Notes: a model not told the origin generated them from the letters alone. A stretch of DNA of 64,000 bases from Planctomycetaceae bacterium (GCA_002702655.1 PABB01000033.1:1-64000); one strand, 5' to 3'. Shown: positions 26,022 through 35,141, numbered from the stretch's first letter. Numbers and translations are program-made.

Positions 26022-27515
26022 TCACGGCACGTTCGCCTTGCGCACGTCGCGCAGCAGCCCCAGCGTCGGTTTCTCGGCGCCCGCGGCATCGATCAGTCCG
26101 CCGTGGGCGAACTCGTGCGGCTCGGCGTCGGTCAGTTGATTCCACAGCACGACTTGCACGCTGTTGCGCGCCAGCAGCAGCGGCAGCACGGCCGAGGCCC
26201 AGGCAAACTGCGGGTCGGGCGCACTACCGCCAGGACCCTCGGTCAGCCCCAACGGTTCGGCGTTGATTTTGGGCGAGGCCAGTTTGTCGGGCCCCCCGGC
26301 GCTGGGGGACGACAGCATGACCATCAGCGGCAGCCCCAGCAGGCTCCACTGGTCGATCAGCCGGCCGTACTCGAACGCGGGGCGATGCGTGCAGCCGTTG
26401 GGCCAGTAGCCGGCGTTGATTTCCAGCCCGATACCCGAAATGCCCAGGTCCGCCCGCACCAGCGCGTCGGCGTAATGCCAGGGCGCCAGGTCTTCGTCGC
26501 CCCCGGCCAGGTACTCGCCCCACGGCTGGTCGAACGACACGACCATTGGCGTGCGGGGATCGATCTGTCGCACCACGTGCAGCGCCTGGGCCACCAGGTT
26601 CAACTTCCGTTCCTCGTCCAGCGACAGCAACCGCCCGCTGCTGACCCGCGAGGCGATATGCCACAGGTGCACCCGGCCCGCATATCGCGACACGACCGAC
26701 CGCACGTGGTCCAGCATCACCTCCTGCAGCTTTTCCTCGTCGTCTTCGAACAAGACGAGCGAGTCGGGCACGCCGCGCTCGTCCATCCGCAGCAGCGGCC
26801 CGGCGGCGATTTTCAGCCCCGAAGTCTGGCACCAACTGAGCTGCTCGTCGGTCGCTTTCCAATCGCGGCGGCCCTCGACCGCTTCGATGCTGCGCCACGC
26901 CATCGGCAGTTGGGCGATCGTGCAGGCATCGACGATTTGCCGGCGCGTTTTGACCGGCGGCGTGGATGTCCCCAGCGTGGCGCCCAGCAGCACGCCGGCC
27001 GGCGTTTGGCGTTGCCGGGCCGCGAGCGTCTGCTCGGCGTAGCTGCGGACCAGGTCGACCGACACCGCCAGCGCCGTGGCAATCGAGTCGTTGGCGAACT
27101 GGGCCGCCTCGTCGGGCTGGTCTTGATTGGTCGCAGCGCGGGCGAACAGCCGCACGGCCTCGCGCAACCGTTCGCGCAGCTCCGGCGGCGTCCGCAGCCC
27201 CATGAATTCCCAGATAAAGAGCCGACTGCGCAGGCGATGCACCAACCCGCGCGCCAGTTCCACGTCCAGCAGGTACGGCTCGTCGCGCTGCATCAGCGTG
27301 CTGGTGCATAGAAGTCGTCGGCCGGCGCCGGAGACCTCCCAGGGGACGTACACGTAGCCCGATTCGTCGACCTGACGCTGCACGACCAGCACGTCGCCGT
27401 CGAAGCGGGTGCGGGTGGCCCAGGGAATGTCGTCGCCCCCGGCGACGAAGATGCGCGACAAAGATTCCGGCGCAATGCGATTCCGGTCAGGCAGGCGAAA
27501 TCGCAATTGACCCAT
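26022..27515 (-). CDS. Glycoside-hydrolase-like TIM-barrel protein, possibly GH10-related
   Basis: A 497-residue cytoplasmic-looking protein without a signal peptide. Residues 1-150 are a beta-sandwich-like region and 150-490 a TIM barrel. Segments such as RRDWKATDEQLSWCQTSGLK, then VHLWHIASRV, and GISGIGLEINAG resemble GH10 xylanase landmarks. Where GH10 has an Asn-Glu acid/base, this protein has Ala-Ser, while the Glu in GLEINAG could be the nucleophile. It may be a non-catalytic or divergent enzyme. The substrate is unknown. The start MGQLRFRLPDRNR is the only good ATG. Confidence 0.68.
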   Translation of the reverse strand: MGQLRFRLPDRNRIAPESLSRIFVAGGDDIPWATRTRFDGDVLVVQRQVDESGYVYVPWEVSGAGRRLLCTSTLMQRDEPYLLDVELARGLVHRLRSRLFIWEFMGLRTPPELRERLREAVRLFARAATNQDQPDEAAQFANDSIATALAVSVDLVRSYAEQTLAARQRQTPAGVLLGATLGTSTPPVKTRRQIVDACTIAQLPMAWRSIEAVEGRRDWKATDEQLSWCQTSGLKIAAGPLLRMDERGVPDSLVLFEDDEEKLQEVMLDHVRSVVSRYAGRVHLWHIASRVSSGRLLSLDEERKLNLVAQALHVVRQIDPRTPMVVSFDQPWGEYLAGGDEDLAPWHYADALVRADLGISGIGLEINAGYWPNGCTHRPAFEYGRLIDQWSLLGLPLMVMLSSPSAGGPDKLASPKINAEPLGLTEGPGGSAPDPQFAWASAVLPLLLARNSVQVVLWNQLTDAEPHEFAHGGLIDAAGAEKPTLGLLRDVRKANVP

Positions 27516-27680
27516 GGGGCGCCTCGTCCACGCGCAGCGGTAGGGCTCGCGGCGTGTGCGTCCCCTCCGCGTGCCGCCCTGATCGATTCAGTCTGCCCCA
27601 GACCCGCGATTCTAATGCCCGCGGGGGCCACTCACAACCGCGCGGCCGCGGGTGGCGCCCCACGGCGTCGCGTTGAATTG

Positions 27681-27756
27681 GGGTGGCTGGGAACGGCCAA
27701 CGGGAGCCCCCAGTGTGGTCCCTGGGGGCTCCGCTGCGCTGCGTCCCCAGCCACCC
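27681..27756. repeat. GGTGGCTGGGGACG-family inverted repeat (both arms)
   Basis: GGGTGGCTGGGAACG (27681-27695) faces CGTCCCCAGCCACCC (27742-27756), with inner arms GGGAGCCCCCA and TGGGGGCTCC. The hairpin is in the 447-bp gap between the divergent GH10-like and purC genes. Confidence 0.85.
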
Positions 27757-27893
27757 ATTCGCGCACTGTACACGGCGCCCGGTGTGCACCGGCCCCTTGG
27801 ACAGCCGTCTGCCAAACGGTGATAATCAGCGGCAATTGGCCGACCGTGCCGGCGGCTTGCGGGGATTTGTGCGTTGCCGGCGCGGGGGCTGTA

Positions 27894-27919
27894 TTCCGCG
27901 ACCGCCGGTCGCGGCTTTC
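27894..27919. repeat. Single CCGCGACCGCCGGTCGCGG palindrome
   Basis: ATTCCGCGACCGCCGGTCGC continuing GGCTTT is one half of the paired palindrome element seen at 12286-12443. It lies 44 bp before the purC start. The remaining spacer contains repeated CTGCC/ACTGCC words but no other feature. Confidence 0.75.
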
Positions 27920-27962
27920 TGCATACTGCCGTCCGCCAACTGCCTACTCCAGTCTGCCTGCC

Positions 27963-28874
27963 ATGCCCGTTTCCGAAACCCATCTGCCGAATCTGCCCTG
28001 CCGCCGCGGCAAGGTCCGCGACGTGTACGATCTGGGCGACGCGCTGCTGCTGGTCAGCACCGACCGGATCAGTGCGTTCGACTGGGTGCTGCCCACGCCG
28101 ATTCCCGACAAGGGCCGCGTGCTGACCACGGTGAGCAACTGGTGGTTCAACTTCCTGGGCGTGCCGCACCATGTGCTGGCCACCGACGTGGACCAGATGC
28201 CGCTGCCCGCGGAGGTCGACCGCGGGCCGCTGGCCGGGCGCAGCGTGCTAGTGAAGAAAACCTCCGTCGTGCCGATCGAGTGCGTCGTACGCGGCTACCT
28301 GGCTGGCAGCGGGTGGAAGGAGTATCAGCAGTCCGGCACGGTGTGCGGGGTGCCGCTGCCGCCGGGGCTGTCCGAAAGCGATCGCCTGCCCGAGCCGATC
28401 TTCACCCCCGCCACCAAGGCCGAGCAGGGCGCGCACGACGAGAACATCACCTTCGACCGCATGTGCGAGGCTGTCGGCGGCCCGCTGGCCGAGGAATTGC
28501 GTACCCGCGCGATCGACATCTACCGCCGCGGCGCCGCCCACGCCGAAAGCGTCGGCATTCTGCTAGCGGACACCAAATTCGAGTTCGGCCTGCTGCCGCC
28601 AGCCGACTCGTCCCCGAGCCCGGCCGACTTCTCGAACCTCATCCTCATCGACGAGGTGATGACCCCCGACAGCTCGCGGTTTTGGCCCGCCGACCAGTAC
28701 GCCCCCGGGCAGGGTCAGCCGTCATTCGATAAGCAATTCGTCCGCGACTGGCTGAGCAACTGCGGCTGGGACAAGAACAGCCCCCCGCCCGAATTGCCCG
28801 CCGACATCGTTGCGGGCACCCGCGGCAAGTATGTCGAAGCGTGCGAGCGCATCACGGGAGCGAAGTTCGCGTGA
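27963..28874 (+). CDS. purC: Phosphoribosylaminoimidazole-succinocarboxamide synthase (SAICAR synthetase)
   Basis: Catalyses ATP-dependent joining of CAIR and aspartate in purine synthesis. The 303-residue length matches the longer bacterial/eukaryotic-type enzyme. Motifs: LPNLPCRRGKVRDVYDLGD, STDRISAFDWVLPTPIPDKG, SVVPIECVVRGYLAGSGWKE, GAHDENITF and LIDEVMTPDSSRFWP. All family landmarks are intact. Start at ATG 27963 (MPVSETHLPNLP); the longer open frame upstream encodes only repeats. The stop codon overlaps the GTG of the next gene, so the two are probably coupled in translation. Confidence 0.97.
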   Translation: MPVSETHLPNLPCRRGKVRDVYDLGDALLLVSTDRISAFDWVLPTPIPDKGRVLTTVSNWWFNFLGVPHHVLATDVDQMPLPAEVDRGPLAGRSVLVKKTSVVPIECVVRGYLAGSGWKEYQQSGTVCGVPLPPGLSESDRLPEPIFTPATKAEQGAHDENITFDRMCEAVGGPLAEELRTRAIDIYRRGAAHAESVGILLADTKFEFGLLPPADSSPSPADFSNLILIDEVMTPDSSRFWPADQYAPGQGQPSFDKQFVRDWLSNCGWDKNSPPPELPADIVAGTRGKYVEACERITGAKFA

Positions 28875-29242
28875 GTCAGCCCAGCCTCCGCCGCTGGGCC
28901 CGCGAGACGTGGCTGCGGCGGTTCGAGATTCGCTGGTTCGGCTACGTCGCGACCAACTTCGCGATCGCGGGGCTGCTGCACTTTGCCTATCTGAAATCCA
29001 CCGGCGACGAATTGATGCCGGGGATCGCCGCCGAGCACCTGCCGCTCACCGGGATCGCAGCGTTGCTCATCGTCGGCGTGGCGCTGCTGTGGATCGTCGC
29101 CCCGGGCGTGGCCCTGCTTGATCTGCTGGCGGTGGTCACTGGCGTGACGCTGATGCTGGGACTGCGACACAGCACCTTCGCCGCCTTCGTCGTGCCCGAG
29201 TTCGTCGTCGGCGGCTTCGCCTGGGCCGCCCGCGGGCGGTGA
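28871..29242 (+). CDS. Small membrane protein coupled to purC
   Basis: A 123-residue protein of unknown function. After a basic N-terminus (VSQPSLRRWARETWLRRFEI) it has three hydrophobic helices, near FGYVATNFAIAGLLHFAYL, LTGIAALLIVGVALLWIV and LLAVVTGVTLMLGLR. The GTG start at 28871 overlaps the purC stop as GTGA, a classical coupling arrangement. An ATG at 28841 in the same frame would lie 33 bp inside purC. No link to purine synthesis is evident. Confidence 0.7.
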   Translation: MSQPSLRRWARETWLRRFEIRWFGYVATNFAIAGLLHFAYLKSTGDELMPGIAAEHLPLTGIAALLIVGVALLWIVAPGVALLDLLAVVTGVTLMLGLRHSTFAAFVVPEFVVGGFAWAARGR

Positions 29243-29251
29243 TTTCCTCTG

Positions 29252-29440
29252 TCTGACAGCCGACAGCCGCTAGCTGACAGCCCTGTGCCGCCTATCTCTC
29301 CCGGGTTTCCCAGAGTAAACTGAGGGTTTCCTCGCCTTGCGGCGGTCGCGGCCGTGGCGTAGTCTTCCGCGCGAATGCACGGATTTAGCCCCCGGTCATT
29401 GCGCGTACTTAGCCCCCGGTCAGTGACCGGGGGCTAAATG
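29252..29440. repeat. Mixed repeats: CTGTCAGC words and TTAGCCCCCGGTCA palindrome
   Basis: 29252-29283 contains CTGACAGCCGACAGC words related to 25266-25365. 29395-29436 carries a partial and a complete copy of TTAGCCCCCGGTCAGTGACC with its complement, a clean palindrome (29411-29436). Short pyrimidine-rich words TTCCCCATTCCACATTCC follow to the aroC start at 29513. No gene is visible in this 270-bp gap. Confidence 0.75.
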
Positions 29441-29512
29441 GGCGCAACTGCGCACCGTCGCCCGCGGCGCCCCACGCCTTCCCCATTCCACATTCCGCCC
29501 TCCCCATCTGCA

Positions 29513-30652
29513 ATGCTCCGTTACTGGACCGCCGGCGAGTCGCACGGCAAGACACTGCTCGCTTTGATCGACGGCTTCCCCGCCGGGGTGACGGTGGATG
29601 AGGCGCCGATCAACGTCGAGCTGCGCCGGCGCCAGGGCGGGTACGGACGCGGCGGCCGGCAGCGGATCGAAACCGACACCGTCGACGTACGGACCGGCGT
29701 GTGGCAGAGCGTCACGCTCGGCAGCCCCATCGCGCTGGAAGTGGTCAACCGCGACTACAAGCTCGAACGGCTCGAAGACCTGCCGCGCCCCCGCCCCGGG
29801 CATGGCGACCTGACCGGCGCGGTGAAGTACCTCGGCAGCATCCGCGGCGTGTTGGAGCGGGCCAGCGCGCGCGAGACCGCCGTGCGCGTCGCCGCCGGGG
29901 CGCTCGCCAAGCAACTGCTCGCGCCGTTTGGCATCGAGGTATTCGGCTTCGTCGCCGAGGTCGGCCCCGAGAAGATCGAGCCCGTCGCCGGCACGCTCGA
30001 CGAGTGGCGCGCCATCCGCGACGCCAGTTCGATCTACGGCCTCAACCCGGATCGCGACAAGCCGATCGAGCAGCTCATCGACAAGGTCGGCAAGGAAGGC
30101 GACACGCTCGGCGGCGTGGTCGAGGTGCAGGTGCATGGCCTGCCGTTCGGCCTGGGCACGCACGCGCAGTGGGATCGCAAGCTCGACGGACGGCTGGCTC
30201 AAGCGGTTATGGCCGTGCAGGCAATCAAGGGCGTGGAGATCGGCTTGGGGTTCGAAGCGGCCCGGCGCCGCGGATCGCAGGTCCACGATCCGATTCACTA
30301 CGACGAGTCGAAGAAGGGCACGCCGACGCTGGGGTACGAGCGGCCGACGAATAACGCGGGCGGTCTGGAGGCAGGCATGACCAATGGCCAGCCGCTGGTG
30401 ATCCGCGCCGCGAAGAAACCAATCAGCACGCTCCGCAAGCCGCTGGCATCGATCAACCTGGACACCAAACAGGAAGAAGAAGCCAGCTACGAACGCAGCG
30501 ACGTGTGCGCGATCTCGGCAGCCAGCGTGATTGTCGAAAACGTGGTCGCGTTCGAGATGGCCGCGGCCGTGATCGACAAGTTCGGCGGCGACAGCCTCGC
30601 GGAAATGCAAGCGCGCTACAAGCTGTTTATGGACATGGCAGCGGAACGATAG
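29513..30652 (+). CDS. aroC: Chorismate synthase
   Basis: Converts 5-enolpyruvylshikimate-3-phosphate to chorismate using reduced FMN; last step of the shikimate pathway. The 379-residue protein carries all family signatures: WTAGESHGKTLLALIDGFPA, GRGGRQRIETDTVDVRTGVW, RPGHGDLTGAVKY, RASARETAVRVAAGALA and SICAISAASV-like region VCAISAASVIVENVVAF. The length is normal. ATG 29513 gives the canonical N-terminus MLRYWTAGES; the upstream frame is not protein-like. Confidence 0.97.
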   Translation: MLRYWTAGESHGKTLLALIDGFPAGVTVDEAPINVELRRRQGGYGRGGRQRIETDTVDVRTGVWQSVTLGSPIALEVVNRDYKLERLEDLPRPRPGHGDLTGAVKYLGSIRGVLERASARETAVRVAAGALAKQLLAPFGIEVFGFVAEVGPEKIEPVAGTLDEWRAIRDASSIYGLNPDRDKPIEQLIDKVGKEGDTLGGVVEVQVHGLPFGLGTHAQWDRKLDGRLAQAVMAVQAIKGVEIGLGFEAARRRGSQVHDPIHYDESKKGTPTLGYERPTNNAGGLEAGMTNGQPLVIRAAKKPISTLRKPLASINLDTKQEEEASYERSDVCAISAASVIVENVVAFEMAAAVIDKFGGDSLAEMQARYKLFMDMAAER

Positions 30653-30658
30653 GGCGGG

Positions 30659-30759
30659 AATGACCAATGACCAAGTCGCAATGACCAAGCAAGTTTGACC
30701 AAGCAAGTTTGACCAACTCGCTGGCCCCATTGGTCATTGGTGCTTGGTCATTGGTCATT
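30659..30759. repeat. Inverted repeat AATGACCAATGACCAAG
   Basis: AATGACCAATGACCAAG (30659-30675) is a perfect 17-bp inverted match to 30743-30759 (CTTGGTCATTGGTCATT). In the loop the word AAGCAAGTTTGACC is directly repeated. It directly follows aroC and may end its transcript, though no T-tract follows. Confidence 0.85.
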
Positions 30760-30826
30760 CGCGCGGCGGCGAAGGATTGCCCGTCGCATAGTGAATCTCA
30801 TCAACTCGCGTTGGCACGGAACACGG

Positions 30827-32200
30827 ATGTTCTCCCTCCACGAAACCCAGCGACGACGGTGGTGCCGGGCGGCGTTTTTCGTCCTGTGCGTGGCGCCGAC
30901 CGTGGCGACGCTCGCCTTTGTGGCGGCGAAGCGGTGGCCGGGGCGCGACGGGCGATGGAGCGCGGCATCCTCGGCGCGATTGCTCACCCCCGTGTCGATC
31001 GTCGGCGGCAGCGAGCTGCGCCCCGGCGTCGTGGAGTGCACCGCCGCAACGCTGCTGGATCGCACGGCCCCCGGCCCGCTGGCCGAGTTGGCGGCGATCA
31101 GCTCACAGTTCACCAGCCAGGGTCGCGCGCTGCGCGTCCAGCGCGTCGAGCTGTCGCAACAACGCTTGCCGCAATTGGCGGCGGTGCTGCATCAATGGCT
31201 CGCCGACGAGTCGCTCGTGGGCGAAGCGCTGGTCGACGAGTTGGTCGTCACGCAGGACGCCGTCGCGCCGCCGGAAGATCAACCGGCGCCTGACGCGGTT
31301 GAAACAGACGCGAACGAATCGGAGCAGCCCGCGGGCCACGCCCTCGACGACCCCGGACCGCGTGGCGGTCCGGCTGGGGCCGCAGTGGTGACGCTGCGTA
31401 GCGTGCGGATTCGTCTGTCGCGGGAGGACGGGCGGCGGCGACTTGTCGTGCGAGCTGTTGTCGATGACGGAGTTGGCTCAGGTGACGCAGCGGAGGACGC
31501 CGCGACGCAGCAGTCGGCGCCGCTCAGCTTCACCGTTCAGTACGACCCGGCCGCGGAGTCGCCGGAGCGGCGATTGCACGTCGCCATCGAGGCGCCAACC
31601 ATGTTGCCGTTCGAGTCGCTCGCGGGCCACTGGTCGTACCAACTGCACAGCGGTCGTCCCGGTTCGCTGTCATTCGACGGCGCCATTCACCAGCTCGATC
31701 CTGCTGCGCTGTTGCCGGCCGACTCGCCGCACGAAATTCACGGCGTCGCCGAACTGCCGCGGCTGCAGGCCACGTGGACGCCTAGCGGCGGCGTGCGGAT
31801 CGACAGCGGCGATGTGGAGATGACCCAAGTGCAGGTCAGCCCCTCGTTTGCGCGGGGCGCCTTGGTCCTGTGGTGCGTGCCGATGGAGGGCGCCTGGAGC
31901 GAGATTTCCGAGGGCCGACCGGAATTGATTTCGCTCAGCCGGCTGTCGTTCCGATTCGTGTGGTCGCCGGCGCGCGAATTGACCGTCAGCGGCCTGTGCG
32001 GCGAGGGTAGCGAGCCGACGCGCATCTCGCGCATCGTGATGCAGGGCGGGCAGCGCGTGCCGATCAATTTGGCCGTGCTGGCCACGCGCAACGGCGAGCC
32101 CTGGCTTCTGGAACCGCAGTACGAGCGGATCCCGCAAGCCACGTGGCGGCAATTCCTGACGCCCGCTGCGAGCGAACCAGCCCCCGCCGAACCTGAGTGA
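30827..32200 (+). CDS. Hypothetical membrane-anchored protein
   Basis: A 457-residue protein with one N-terminal helix (AAFFVLCVAPTVATLAFVAA, about 15-34) and a long extracytoplasmic beta-rich body. The body contains an acidic Glu/Asp/Ala-rich linker near 145-180 and strand-rich stretches such as VVTLRSVRIRLSREDGRRRL. The repetitive strand pattern vaguely recalls AsmA-like envelope proteins, but no motif supports this. The function is unknown. ATG 30827 is preferred because the earlier in-frame ATG lies inside the inverted repeat. It is the first gene on the strand that leads into the redox cluster. Confidence 0.65.
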   Translation: MFSLHETQRRRWCRAAFFVLCVAPTVATLAFVAAKRWPGRDGRWSAASSARLLTPVSIVGGSELRPGVVECTAATLLDRTAPGPLAELAAISSQFTSQGRALRVQRVELSQQRLPQLAAVLHQWLADESLVGEALVDELVVTQDAVAPPEDQPAPDAVETDANESEQPAGHALDDPGPRGGPAGAAVVTLRSVRIRLSREDGRRRLVVRAVVDDGVGSGDAAEDAATQQSAPLSFTVQYDPAAESPERRLHVAIEAPTMLPFESLAGHWSYQLHSGRPGSLSFDGAIHQLDPAALLPADSPHEIHGVAELPRLQATWTPSGGVRIDSGDVEMTQVQVSPSFARGALVLWCVPMEGAWSEISEGRPELISLSRLSFRFVWSPARELTVSGLCGEGSEPTRISRIVMQGGQRVPINLAVLATRNGEPWLLEPQYERIPQATWRQFLTPAASEPAPAEPE

Positions 32201-32204
32201 CACG

Positions 32205-32560
32205 GCCCCGGGAGGGCGAGGCCACTGCCGAGCCAGAACCCGGTACGCGGCGTCGACCTGGTTACCATGCTCACGGAGGTCCACCGACGTGCGCATGCTG
32301 AGCGTGATGCGGCATCAGCATGGCCACGTCGCATTGCTCCGTGGCCATGGCGCCCCACTCAGGTGCATAACTCGCCTTGCCGTGCAGCGAACGCCCCGCC
32401 ACAACCTCGCCCCAACCGGCACAACCGGAATCTGGGCCGGCAAACGCCGCTCGCGCCGGCCTGCAGGTCGATGCCCAGCGATAAGCACCGCTGCGCCCGC
32501 CTCTCCGCACGCAGGCGCAGCGCGCACATCAACAATCTCACATTTCACATCCCACATCCC
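32205..32560. repeat. Gap before the reductase gene: several dispersed repeat fragments
   Basis: 32208-32238 carries GGGAGGGCGAGGCCACTGCC, a copy of the GGGCGAGGCTCCTGCCGAGC family. 32292-32350 has an inverted word pair around CATGCTGAGCGTGATG and ATCAGCATGGCCAC, then GCTCCGTGGCCATGG. The last 45 bp repeat the word TCACAT (AATCTCACATTTCACATCCC), as also seen at 37250-37275. No gene is visible. Confidence 0.65.
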
Positions 32561-32564
32561 CGCC

Positions 32565-33821
32565 GTGTCGCTCGATGCATCCACGCTTGGCCTCTACGCC
32601 GGCGCCGCCTTGGCGGGCGCGGCCGGGCTGCGTAGCGTCGGCGGGCTGGCCAAGATTATCACGCGCGAGCGCGGCGCCGCCGTCAGCACGCAGCTGCACC
32701 GCGATACGTTCACCGACCAACTCGAAGCCGCGCTCACGTGGGCCCGCGCGAGTCACTCGGCGCTGAAGGCGTGGGTCGGCACGCGGCCGTTTCGCGTGTC
32801 GGCGGTCGTCGAGGAGACCGCCGCCGACCGCTCGTACTACTTGATCCCTGAGGACGGTCGCCCGCTGCCGGCGTTCGCGCCGGGGCAGTACCTCACGTTT
32901 CACCTGCCGACGACCGCCGGGCAGGCGCCGGTGGTCCGCTGCTACTCGCTGTCCGAGCGGCCGCGCGACGACTACTACCGCGTTACGGTGCGTCGCGTCG
33001 CGGCGCCGGTGGATCGGCCCGATTTGCCGCCCGGGCGGGCCAGCGGCTTCTTTCACCACGAGGTGCATGCCGGCTCGCGGCTGCAGGTCGAGGCGCCGCA
33101 GGGGGCGTTCTTTCTGGATCCCACCGACGACGCCCCGGTCGTGCTGATCGGCGCGGGCATTGGCGTGACGCCCGTGTTTTCGATGGCGGCCCACCTGGCG
33201 CACACACGCGACAGGCGGCCGGCGTATTTCTTTGCCGCCTTTCGCAACGGTCGCGAGCACCCGTTCCGCACCCGGCTGCGCGAGCTGCCCTGGCGGGCGC
33301 CGAATCTGAATCTGCATGTCTCCTACTCGCGTCCCCTGGCCGCCGACCGGCGGGGCCGCGATTTCGATTCGCTGGGGCGGATTGATCTGCCGCGGTTGCA
33401 GCAGGTGCTCCCGTCCAACAACTTCCGCTTCTATCTGTGCGGACCCGGGCCGCTGATGGAAAGCCTGGTCCCAGCACTGTTGGCCTGGGGCGTCCCCGCC
33501 GAGCACATTCACTACGAGGCGTTCGGCCCCGCGAGCGTTCGCGGCCTCAGCGGCGAGGGGGCCGAGCCGTGCGACGTGCAATTCGCTCGCAGCGATCGCA
33601 CCGTACGGTGGGATGGCGCCGCGGGGTCCCTGCTGGAAATGGCCACACAGGCGGGCGTCCGTCTGGAGTCCGGCTGCCGCGCCGGCAGTTGCGGGCAATG
33701 TCGCCTGGGCGTCCTCGCCGGGCGGGTGCAGCACGCCAAGCAGCCGGGCGTGGAGTTGCTCGAAAACGAGTGCCTGGCGTGCATCGCCCAACCCCGCGGC
33801 GATGTGACGCTGGACGCGTAG
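32565..33821 (+). CDS. FAD/NAD(P)H ferredoxin reductase with C-terminal [2Fe-2S] domain
   Basis: A 418-residue electron-transfer flavoprotein. A weakly hydrophobic N-terminus (STLGLYAGAALAGAAG) is followed by a helical segment to residue 75. The FAD-binding domain has FAPGQYLTFHLP and the FAD motif RCYSLSERP (near 125). The NAD(P)-binding domain has GAGIGVTPVFSM (near 196), and YLCGPGPLMESL follows. A plant-type [2Fe-2S] ferredoxin domain ends the chain: CRAGSCGQC (near 371) plus a distal Cys in NECLAC. It resembles Hcr/Mmo-C-type reductases. GTG 32565 was chosen. First gene of the redox cluster. Confidence 0.9.
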   Translation: MSLDASTLGLYAGAALAGAAGLRSVGGLAKIITRERGAAVSTQLHRDTFTDQLEAALTWARASHSALKAWVGTRPFRVSAVVEETAADRSYYLIPEDGRPLPAFAPGQYLTFHLPTTAGQAPVVRCYSLSERPRDDYYRVTVRRVAAPVDRPDLPPGRASGFFHHEVHAGSRLQVEAPQGAFFLDPTDDAPVVLIGAGIGVTPVFSMAAHLAHTRDRRPAYFFAAFRNGREHPFRTRLRELPWRAPNLNLHVSYSRPLAADRRGRDFDSLGRIDLPRLQQVLPSNNFRFYLCGPGPLMESLVPALLAWGVPAEHIHYEAFGPASVRGLSGEGAEPCDVQFARSDRTVRWDGAAGSLLEMATQAGVRLESGCRAGSCGQCRLGVLAGRVQHAKQPGVELLENECLACIAQPRGDVTLDA

Positions 33822-33837
33822 ACCGCCAGCGGGCGGT

Positions 33838-33995
33838 CTGGGAGGGCGAGGCTCCTGCCGAGCCTGAAGCGGGCGCGGCGTGCCACTGCGGGCTCGTCCA
33901 GCAGTGCGAAGCGGGTACACGGCGCCCACTGCTGGGCAAGCCAGCAGTGGCACGGCATGAGCCGCCGGCTTTTCCGGCTGAGAGCTGACAGCTCG
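33838..33995. repeat. Three repeat families side by side
   Basis: 33838-33868: GGGAGGGCGAGGCTCCTGCC family. 33880-33955: GTGCCACTGC...CCAGCAGTGGCACGG inverted repeat, including the GTACACGGCGCCCACTGCTG segment shared with 22915-23032. 33973-33995: a short GGCTGAGAGCTGACAGC copy. Three unrelated families in one 160-bp gap suggest a preferred landing site. Confidence 0.75.
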
Positions 33996-34073
33996 ACTTG
34001 CTCCCCGCGCGCACCGGGCGTGACCTACTCTTGAAAAACTCTCTGCGCGTCCCAACTCGGCGGAGCAATCGAT

Positions 34074-35135
34074 ATGAAACGCAAAATCAAACCCTTCCGC
34101 GTCATCGGCGCCGCGGCGGCCTTCGCGCTGCTCGCTCTGGTGTGTGTGCTGTCGGCGTTGGGCGCCGAGGGAACCGTCGCAGACGAGAACGGCTTCGCCC
34201 GCTGCGACCCGACCAAGGTCATGGGCGCCGAGGCCTGCGCCAAATGCCACGAAGCGGAAATCAACGTCTGGCACACGACGCCGCACTTTGGGACGTTCGA
34301 CACGCTGCATCGCAAGCCCGAGGCGAAGCAGATCGCCGAGAAGCTGGGCCTGCGCAGCGTCAAGCGCAACGAAACGTGCACCAAGTGCCACTACACGCCC
34401 CAGGAGGTCGACGGCCGTCAGCGGATCGTTGCCGGCGTGTCGTGCGAGTCGTGCCACGGCGCGGCCCGCGATTGGATTGACGTCCACTCCGACTACGGCG
34501 GCGAAAACGTCACCAAGGAGATGGAAACGCCCGCGCATCGCGAGCAGCGGATCAAGGCCGCGGTGGCCGCGGGGATGAACAACCCGGCCAACTTGTACTC
34601 GATCGCCCGGCAGTGCCTGGCGTGTCACACGGCGCCCGACGAGCAACTGGTCAACGTCGGCGGCCACGCGGCGGGGACCGAGGATTTTGAGCTGGTCGCC
34701 TGGTCGCAGGGCATGATTCTGCACAACCTGCTGGAAAGCGGCGGGACGATGATCGCCCCCTCGCCGATCGAGCGGCTGCGGGTCATGTACGTGGTGGGCG
34801 TGATGGCCGACCTGGAAGCCAGTATGCGGGCCACCGCCGCGGCCACCCAAAAGGCGACTTACGGCGTAACCGCCGCCCGCCGGGCCGCGGGGCTCAAAAA
34901 ACGCCTGTACGCAATTTCTGAAATTGTCGACAATCCCCAGATCGCCGCCGCCACGAAGGCCGCGCTGGCGGTCGAATTGAAGCTGAACAACAGCGAAGCC
35001 CTCCGCAGCGCCGCCGACGAAATCGCCCGCCAGGCGTACGAATTCGCCGCCACCGCGGACGGCGCCCAACTGGCCGCGATCGACCAGTTGTTGCCGAAGC
35101 CGGAAGCGTACAAGTGGGAGGCTGCGAAGCGATGA
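34074..35135 (+). CDS. Periplasmic tetrahaem c-type cytochrome (cytochrome c554-like)
   Basis: A 353-residue secreted protein. A signal peptide (cleavage near LSALGA, about 31) is followed by four CxxCH haem-binding motifs: CAKCH (near 55), CTKCH (102), CESCH (124) and CLACH (182). The pattern of three clustered haems with extra His residues resembles the cytochrome c554/c' family. The C-terminal 150 residues are helical without haem motifs and may be a docking domain. Likely an electron carrier between the reductase or ferredoxin components and the decahaem protein. The ATG at 34074 is well defined by the signal peptide. Confidence 0.92.
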   Translation: MKRKIKPFRVIGAAAAFALLALVCVLSALGAEGTVADENGFARCDPTKVMGAEACAKCHEAEINVWHTTPHFGTFDTLHRKPEAKQIAEKLGLRSVKRNETCTKCHYTPQEVDGRQRIVAGVSCESCHGAARDWIDVHSDYGGENVTKEMETPAHREQRIKAAVAAGMNNPANLYSIARQCLACHTAPDEQLVNVGGHAAGTEDFELVAWSQGMILHNLLESGGTMIAPSPIERLRVMYVVGVMADLEASMRATAAATQKATYGVTAARRAAGLKKRLYAISEIVDNPQIAAATKAALAVELKLNNSEALRSAADEIARQAYEFAATADGAQLAAIDQLLPKPEAYKWEAAKR

Positions 35136-35141
35136 GTGGGG

